Below, in pieces: positions 6,945-10,526 of a stretch of 10,526 nucleotides of DNA (within the stretch, counting starts at the first letter, position 1; each line of letters begins with the position of its first letter). This stretch comes from CAZTDD01 sp964612675 (lineage in GTDB: Bacteria; Hinthialibacterota; Hinthialibacteria; Hinthialibacterales; JAKPRU01). The DNA lies in the NCBI GenBank assembly GCA_964612675.1, contig CAZTDD010000173.1, positions 1 through 10,526 on the forward strand, given 5' to 3'. The notes beneath the pieces are model-generated. The model saw only the letters and a program-made list of their open reading frames with translations. It was not told the origin of the DNA and did no database searches. The position numbers and the translations under genes are program-made.

Positions 6945-6969
6945 GAGGGTGTGCCTTTCGCTATATTCC
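6931..6969. repeat. 12-bp direct repeat bracketing the small kinase start codon
   Basis: TCGCTATATTCC occurs at 6931-6942 and again at 6958-6969, a 27-base period. On the minus strand, the coding direction, GGAATATAGCGA occurs once in the leader and once across the last base of the ATG into codons 2-5 (E-Y-S-D). The offset is a multiple of three, so the upstream copy would also read E-Y-S-E in frame, but no start codon precedes it before an in-frame stop. It may come from a tandem slippage duplication or may be a site acting on translation. Confidence 0.6.
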
Positions 6970-6979
6970 CACGCCTTCT

Positions 6980-7345
6980 TTACGATTCGCGAGCCTTACC
7001 CATTTTCTCGATCAGCGTTTCTATATCGATGGGTTTTACCAGATAATCCGACGCCCCTTCGTTGAGACCTTTCAGACTCTCCTCTTTCGATCCCCGCCCG
7101 GTGAGTAGAATAATCCGGATTTTCGGATACAGGTCCTTGATTCTCTTTGTAAGATCGATACCGTCGATCCCGGGCATTTTGACATCCAACACGACGACGT
7201 CGAATTCTTTCTTTTCGAGAAGTTTCAGCGCGTCGTCCCCGTTTGTCAGAGCGACCGCCTCGATTCCTCGAAGTGTTAGCCGTTCCGCAACAGTGTAAAC
7301 CAGTTCCGGTTCGTCATCCACAAGAAGAACTCGTAGCTGTTCCAT
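6980..7345 (-). CDS. Single-domain response regulator (receiver only)
   Basis: A 121-residue protein that is receiver domain throughout: D10/D11 (LLVDDEPEL), phosphoacceptor D54 (VVLDVKMPGIDG), T82 (ILLTGRG), K104 (YLVKPIDI). It stops right after the last helix (KMGKARES), so there is no effector. It belongs to the CheY-like/Spo0F-like class that relays phosphate or acts by binding. It starts 3 bases after the stop of the Cache kinase (TAA-ACC-ATG on the minus strand), with little independent ribosome site, so translation is probably coupled and this is that kinase's likely direct partner. Similarity to the other two receivers in the operon suggests duplication within the cluster. Confidence 0.92.
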   Translation of the reverse strand: MEQLRVLLVDDEPELVYTVAERLTLRGIEAVALTNGDDALKLLEKKEFDVVVLDVKMPGIDGIDLTKRIKDLYPKIRIILLTGRGSKEESLKGLNEGASDYLVKPIDIETLIEKMGKARES

Positions 7346-7348
7346 GGT

Positions 7349-9079
7349 TTATTGCTCGCTGATAGTACTCCGAATCGGGAGAATCACCGTGAAACTCGTG
7401 CCCCTTCCCAATTCGCTCTCAACCTTAATATCTCCGCCTAACTTGCTCACGATTCCGTAAGTGATAGAAAGCCCCAACCCCGTTCCATAATTTCCCTTCG
7501 TCGTGAAAAACGGTTCGAAAATATGCTTGAGGCTTTCCTTGGAAATTCCGCATCCGTTGTCGGATATTTTCACGGAAACTTTGCTTTGTCCCACCCTGGC
7601 GATGTCAATATCGATGCGGCCCCCGTCATCGACGGCGGCGAACGCGTTGTTGATAATGTTCAAAAAGACTTGTTGGAGTTGACCGCGATCGCTTTGGATG
7701 AACGGCACGTCACCCGCCGCGTTGACGTTGACGGTCAGATTGCGGTAGCTCGCCTCCTTTTCCAGGAAGATCAGAACCTCCCGCGTAAGTGTCTCTAGAT
7801 TCACCGTCTCCATATCCACATTCATGTGTTTCGCGAACCCCAGGAGCCGGTGGGTAATCGTACTGCATCGTTCGACGGAACCGATAATCGCGTTCGACAG
7901 TTCCAGAAATCGTTCTTTCTTCGGAAAATCGTCGCTGAATTTCGCCAGATCTCTCAGGAGGCCCGCCTTCTCGTTGATGATGGCGAGCGGGTTATTGATC
8001 TCATGAGCGATTCCCGCAGAGAGACGGCCTATGGTAGCCATTTTGTTTGTGTATTCCATTTCATGGAAGAGGGCGGTGCGCCGTTGATCGGCCGCACGGA
8101 TCCCTGCCACCAGCACCGTCGAGGTGGCGATAATCAACGCCAGAATTACGATGACGCTGATGGTGAGAAAAATCAGAAGCGACCTGCGCAAGGCAAACCA
8201 GCTCTTGCTGAGGACGGCCGGATCGGTAACCACCATAAAAACAAAGGGCGACTCGGGGATATACGAGTAAGCAATAATGTATTTTTTCCCCTCCTCATCG
8301 GTTTCCTCAACGATCTCCGTTCCCTGAGACAGAGGGGGAACCGGCAGGGAGCATTTCTCCATCACGTCGCCATAGAGATTCGACGGGGTTTGTAAAATCC
8401 CCTTTTGATCGATCAAGAACGCGTCGCTCGCCGGTTTGAGAGAAAGGGACCGGATTTGTCTGTGGAGCATATCCATATCGATGGTGGCCCGCAGCACAAA
8501 AAAGCCCTGCCCTTCGCCCTCGTGTTTGACGGCGATGACAAAATGCGGGAAATTCCGAAAGCCTCTGAACATATCGCTTATATACGCACCGCGCAAATTG
8601 ACCTCGTGAAACCAGTCCTGATCGGCGTAATTCTTCCCACGGAGGGCGTACGGGCCGACATACGAAACCTGCTCTCCGGAGGAATTGATCACGCTGACGT
8701 CTACAAATCCGCCGAACGCCGTCTTTAAATTGCGCAATATAGCAGCGAGTTCTTCTTGAGACGAGAGCCGTTCAAAGGGAAATTCATGAATGAGAAAGTT
8801 CAATGCGGCGCGACGCTCTTCGAGAAAAAACCCCAAGGCGCGCCTTGTATTCGATGTGAGATGATAAATCGGCTGGATCATCTCATGGCGCATCGTTTGC
8901 TTATACTGCGAGTAGTTGACGCCGGTCATAATCAGCAGAGGCAGGATACAGAACAGCGCATGGAGAAAGACGGCGGTTTTCCACAGGCGACGGTAGCGAA
9001 AAACACTACGCTCGGACCAATCCGTCTCCGCCCAGTTCTTGGGGACGAGTTTCTCCAGGAGTGCCCGTAAAGGGTTCAT
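7349..9079 (-). CDS. Membrane sensor histidine kinase with periplasmic Cache-like domain
   Basis: A 576-residue protein. Transmembrane helix 1 is about 34-54 (KTAVFLHALFCILPLLIMTG) and helix 2 about 299-326 (RSLLIFLTISVIVILALIIA). The roughly 240 residues between have dCache character: a long leading helix, VDVSVINSSGEQVSYVGPYAL (126-146), NYADQDWFHEV (150-160), VIAVKHEGEGQGFFVLRATID (181-201), then a second lobe with AFLIDQKGILQTPS (220-233). Such domains bind small ligands such as amino acids or carboxylates outside the membrane; the ligand here is unknown, though the operon's anion transporter makes an organic or inorganic anion a fair guess. HAMP is absent or very short. The cytoplasmic core has H359 (AGIAHEINNPLAI), N-box N477/N478 (LNIINNAF), G1 DNGCG (507-511), F-box FEPFF (521-525) and G2 GTGLGL (532-537), so it should be active and resembles NtrB/ZraS-type kinases. 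It starts 15 bases after the preceding gene; the ribosome site is weak. Confidence 0.93.
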   Translation of the reverse strand: MNPLRALLEKLVPKNWAETDWSERSVFRYRRLWKTAVFLHALFCILPLLIMTGVNYSQYKQTMRHEMIQPIYHLTSNTRRALGFFLEERRAALNFLIHEFPFERLSSQEELAAILRNLKTAFGGFVDVSVINSSGEQVSYVGPYALRGKNYADQDWFHEVNLRGAYISDMFRGFRNFPHFVIAVKHEGEGQGFFVLRATIDMDMLHRQIRSLSLKPASDAFLIDQKGILQTPSNLYGDVMEKCSLPVPPLSQGTEIVEETDEEGKKYIIAYSYIPESPFVFMVVTDPAVLSKSWFALRRSLLIFLTISVIVILALIIATSTVLVAGIRAADQRRTALFHEMEYTNKMATIGRLSAGIAHEINNPLAIINEKAGLLRDLAKFSDDFPKKERFLELSNAIIGSVERCSTITHRLLGFAKHMNVDMETVNLETLTREVLIFLEKEASYRNLTVNVNAAGDVPFIQSDRGQLQQVFLNIINNAFAAVDDGGRIDIDIARVGQSKVSVKISDNGCGISKESLKHIFEPFFTTKGNYGTGLGLSITYGIVSKLGGDIKVESELGRGTSFTVILPIRSTISEQ

Positions 9080-9094
9080 AGCGTCGCTCGCGGG

Positions 9095-10339
9095 TCAGCC
9101 TTGGCTTGTACTCTGTGCGTCATCACCAAGAGAAGCGCGCTCGTTCTCGATCTTTCTGTAGGCGTCCTTCATGGTTTGTGTCAATTTGTCAATATCGACC
9201 GGCTTCTGCAAGTAGGCAAATGCTCCCAGTTCACGCGCCAAGTTCTCATCTTTCTCCGTACCGTGTCCCGTTAAGATAATTACCTCGATATTCGGATGGT
9301 CTTTTTTGATTTCGCGCAAAACATCCATTCCGTGGATTCCCGGCATCATCAGGTCGAGGACAATAACGTCCGGCTCTTCCTCTTTTACATACGAGAGCGC
9401 CTGTTCGCCGTCAAAAACCACCTGGGACGGGAAATCCCTCACCTGCAGGCGCTCCGACAAGGTCAGGACATACTCTTTCTCATCATCGACGAGAAGGATT
9501 CTCGGATGAGCCCGAAAGTCGAAATCTTTCGGTGTTTCCTCGAGGGGCGTGTCCACATGCGCTTCCACGTTCTTGACTCCAGGTACGGATTTCGCAAGCT
9601 CTTCCAATTTGGATTCTACGTTTTTCGATCGCCACGCCGACTGCTGGCTCCGAATCGTCAGGTTCCCCTCGTTGCTTACGACGTCGATCTCGTAACCTTC
9701 TTCAACCAGCAGAAGATTTACTTTGGAAGCCAGAATGAAGTCATCCACTTTCTGGTCGACGTCGCTCGCCGATTGGATATTGATTTTGGCAACCCCGTCG
9801 ATGATCATGCGGACCGCGTCGTCAATCGCAAGGGTATGAACGGGAATCTTAATATCGTACAACCGTTTGTCCCAGGGGCCGCAATTGAATAGATATTGAG
9901 TCCAGTCGGCGCGTTCGAGATCGTCATCCTCGATTTTCCGTGCGGCCTTCTTGCCATCGGTCAATTCGTCCTCTTCCGCCGCAATTTCGATCCGGTAATC
10001 GCGGTCGGCGACCAGACATACCCGAAGGACATGCTGCAGCTCCTTCGGAAGCAAAAGTCCGGCAAAGCCGTGGTAGACGAAATCGTCCTTCTTTAGATAC
10101 TCGGCGAAAGCGGCCTTCAGAAGCGCGACCGCCCGCTCGCGCTCGCGAGTGAGGCTGTTGAACCAGGAGGTGGGGCCGTGCATGGCCCGAACCAGCTTGT
10201 CAAAGGGCAGAGTCTCCGGGAGAGAGGTGTCTTTGAATATCTCATCACCAACGCAGGCGTACCCCAGCTGCTCCGCCGTCCGACGGGCGATCTCATCTCC
10301 CCGGCAATAGGATGCGCTGAAAATGGTGATGATGGACAT
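9095..10339 (-). CDS. Cytidylate-kinase-like domain fused to BON-like and response-regulator receiver domains
   Basis: A 414-residue protein, first in the operon. Residues 1-187 resemble the cytidylate kinase-like family (Cytidylate_kin2): IITIFSASYCRGDEIARRTAEQLGY (3-27), FVYHGFAGLLLP (87-98), HVLRVCLVADRDYRIE (103-118), a K-A-A-R-K-I-E-D-D-D helix (130-140), and WDKRLYDIKI (156-165). The P-loop is atypical: S-A-S-Y-C-R-G-D-E lacks a GxxGxGK signature, so CMP kinase activity is doubtful. Residues about 190-263 look like a BON-type fold (VDQKVDDFILASKVNLLLVE, then GNLTIRSQQ, then GVKNVEAHV). Residues about 279-396 are a receiver with D285/D286, phosphoacceptor D329 (IVLDLMMPGIHG), T357 (LTGHG) and K379 (LQKPVDI). 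Start: the ATG at 10337-10339 has GGAGGT 5 bases upstream. The open frame extends 43 codons further to 10468, but that part (R/P/W-rich) shows no domain and would run through the ribosome site and promoter candidate. The domain order suggests phosphorylation controlling a nucleotide-binding module; function is unknown. Confidence 0.85.
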   Translation of the reverse strand: MSIITIFSASYCRGDEIARRTAEQLGYACVGDEIFKDTSLPETLPFDKLVRAMHGPTSWFNSLTRERERAVALLKAAFAEYLKKDDFVYHGFAGLLLPKELQHVLRVCLVADRDYRIEIAAEEDELTDGKKAARKIEDDDLERADWTQYLFNCGPWDKRLYDIKIPVHTLAIDDAVRMIIDGVAKINIQSASDVDQKVDDFILASKVNLLLVEEGYEIDVVSNEGNLTIRSQQSAWRSKNVESKLEELAKSVPGVKNVEAHVDTPLEETPKDFDFRAHPRILLVDDEKEYVLTLSERLQVRDFPSQVVFDGEQALSYVKEEEPDVIVLDLMMPGIHGMDVLREIKKDHPNIEVIILTGHGTEKDENLARELGAFAYLQKPVDIDKLTQTMKDAYRKIENERASLGDDAQSTSQG

Positions 10340-10344
10340 CGCGT

Positions 10345-10350
10345 ACCTCC
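10345..10350 (-). promoter_or_regulatory. Ribosome binding site of the kinase-like/receiver fusion gene
   Basis: GGAGGT on the minus strand, 5 bases before the ATG at 10337-10339. It is the strongest Shine-Dalgarno in the operon and decides the start against the longer upstream reading frame. Confidence 0.8.
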
Positions 10351-10376
10351 ACAGGCCTTCGGTCGATTTTGCAGGA

Positions 10377-10385
10377 ATTCTAACA
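10377..10385 (-). promoter_or_regulatory. Possible extended -10 promoter element of the operon
   Basis: TGTTAGAAT on the minus strand fits an extended -10 (TGn plus TAGAAT, five of six to TATAAT), about 38 bases before the first ATG of the operon, giving a plausible short leader. No good -35 hexamer lies 16-18 bases upstream, and this organism's sigma factor preferences are unknown. I see no sigma-54 (GG-N10-GC) site in the spacer. Confidence 0.25.
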
Positions 10386-10454
10386 CGCTGTTCGCAGGGT
10401 GGGGAGCGCAGCCATATACCTTGTCCCGTAAGAACTTGACGGGGTCGCAAAAAG

Positions 10455-10476
10455 TCGAAAGTTGGCATCGAAAGTT
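10455..10476. repeat. 9-bp direct repeat upstream of the operon
   Basis: TCGAAAGTT at 10455-10463 is repeated exactly at 10468-10476 with 4 bases between (13-base period). On the minus strand it reads AACTTTCGA twice, about 70-100 bases ahead of the promoter candidate. The spacing is slightly more than one helical turn, which would suit a regulator binding one face of DNA, but it could also be chance. Confidence 0.35.
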
Positions 10477-10510
10477 CCCTCTCCCCCCGGGAGAGGGTTA
10501 GGGTGAGGGG
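10477..10510. repeat. GC-rich palindromic element (REP-like interspersed repeat)
   Basis: CCCTCTCCC (10477-10485) and GGGAGAGGG (10489-10497) form a perfect 9-bp stem around a CCC loop, followed by TTAGGGTGAGGGG (10498-10510). This palindrome-plus-tail pattern looks like intergenic repeats I recall in many copies in diverse bacterial genomes. Copy number in this genome cannot be seen from one window. The stem could also act as a transcription stop for a gene beyond the right edge, but there is no T-tract. Confidence 0.55.
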
Positions 10511-10526
10511 CGATCATTGCATTGGA

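Noticed and set aside
7826..8395. 189-residue plus-strand open frame
   Set aside because: It is antisense to the Cache kinase, has charged low-complexity composition, and no family match is seen.
9296..9892. 198-residue plus-strand open frame
   Set aside because: It is antisense to the BON-like/receiver part of the fusion gene, has no recognisable fold, and follows from codon bias on the other strand.
10340..10468. Longer reading frame adding 43 residues to the kinase-like/receiver fusion
   Set aside because: The added part has no domain character, would run through the strong GGAGGT site and the promoter candidate, and the protein family begins at MSIITI.
10477..10510. Rho-independent terminator
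   Set aside because: The stem is strong but no T-tract follows on either strand, so a dispersed repeat is the better reading.
1..10526. CRISPR array, tRNA, rRNA, insertion sequence or phage genes
   Set aside because: No regularly spaced repeats, cloverleaf, rRNA-like segment, transposase or integrase motif was seen on either strand.

Overview
The window holds bacterial chromosomal DNA with dense genes, moderate GC and short intergenic gaps. A Tat-type signal with a possible lipobox, a periplasmic Cache sensor kinase and a DASS-family anion transporter suggest a Gram-negative-type, probably environmental or anaerobic bacterium. The set of stand-alone receiver proteins, a CBS protein, a DASS transporter and a cytidylate-kinase-like protein reminds me of Desulfobacterota and related lineages, while the Tat-exported TIM-barrel protein is more typical of Planctomycetes/Verrucomicrobia-like groups. 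The phylum is therefore left open. A run of exactly 100 N at 6417-6516 shows this is a scaffolded draft, probably metagenomic, assembly.

Layout: 1-209 (minus) is the N-terminus of a P-type cation ATPase that runs off the left edge. After a 200-base divergent spacer, 410-2794 (plus) encodes a 794-residue two-enzyme fusion: a type I phosphodiesterase/alkaline-phosphatase-superfamily domain, interrupted by a hydrophobic hairpin, followed by a complete endonuclease/exonuclease/phosphatase (EEP) domain. Next, 2904-3824 (plus) encodes a Tat-signal TIM-barrel protein of the sugar phosphate isomerase/epimerase type. It converges, with 8 bases between, on a long minus-strand operon.

The operon is read right to left from about 10370 to 3833. 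Its order is: (1) cytidylate-kinase-like + BON-like + receiver fusion; (2) Cache sensor histidine kinase; (3) receiver-only protein; (4) small histidine kinase core without a sensor, interrupted by the assembly gap; (5) receiver-only protein; (6) two-CBS-domain protein; (7) DASS/SLC13-type transporter with altered SNT motifs. Spacers are 3 to 39 bases, so co-transcription is very likely. The operon has two kinases and three receiver domains but no DNA-binding, GGDEF, methylesterase or other classical output domain. The best reading, which is inference, is a phosphorelay that senses an extracytoplasmic ligand and an intracellular nucleotide signal, with outputs through protein interaction, the kinase-like domain, or the CBS/transporter pair rather than through transcription.

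Upstream of the operon (10340-10526) are a strong Shine-Dalgarno, a weak extended -10 candidate, a 9-bp direct repeat and a GC-rich palindromic element of an interspersed type. I saw no rRNA, tRNA, CRISPR array, insertion sequence or transposase.
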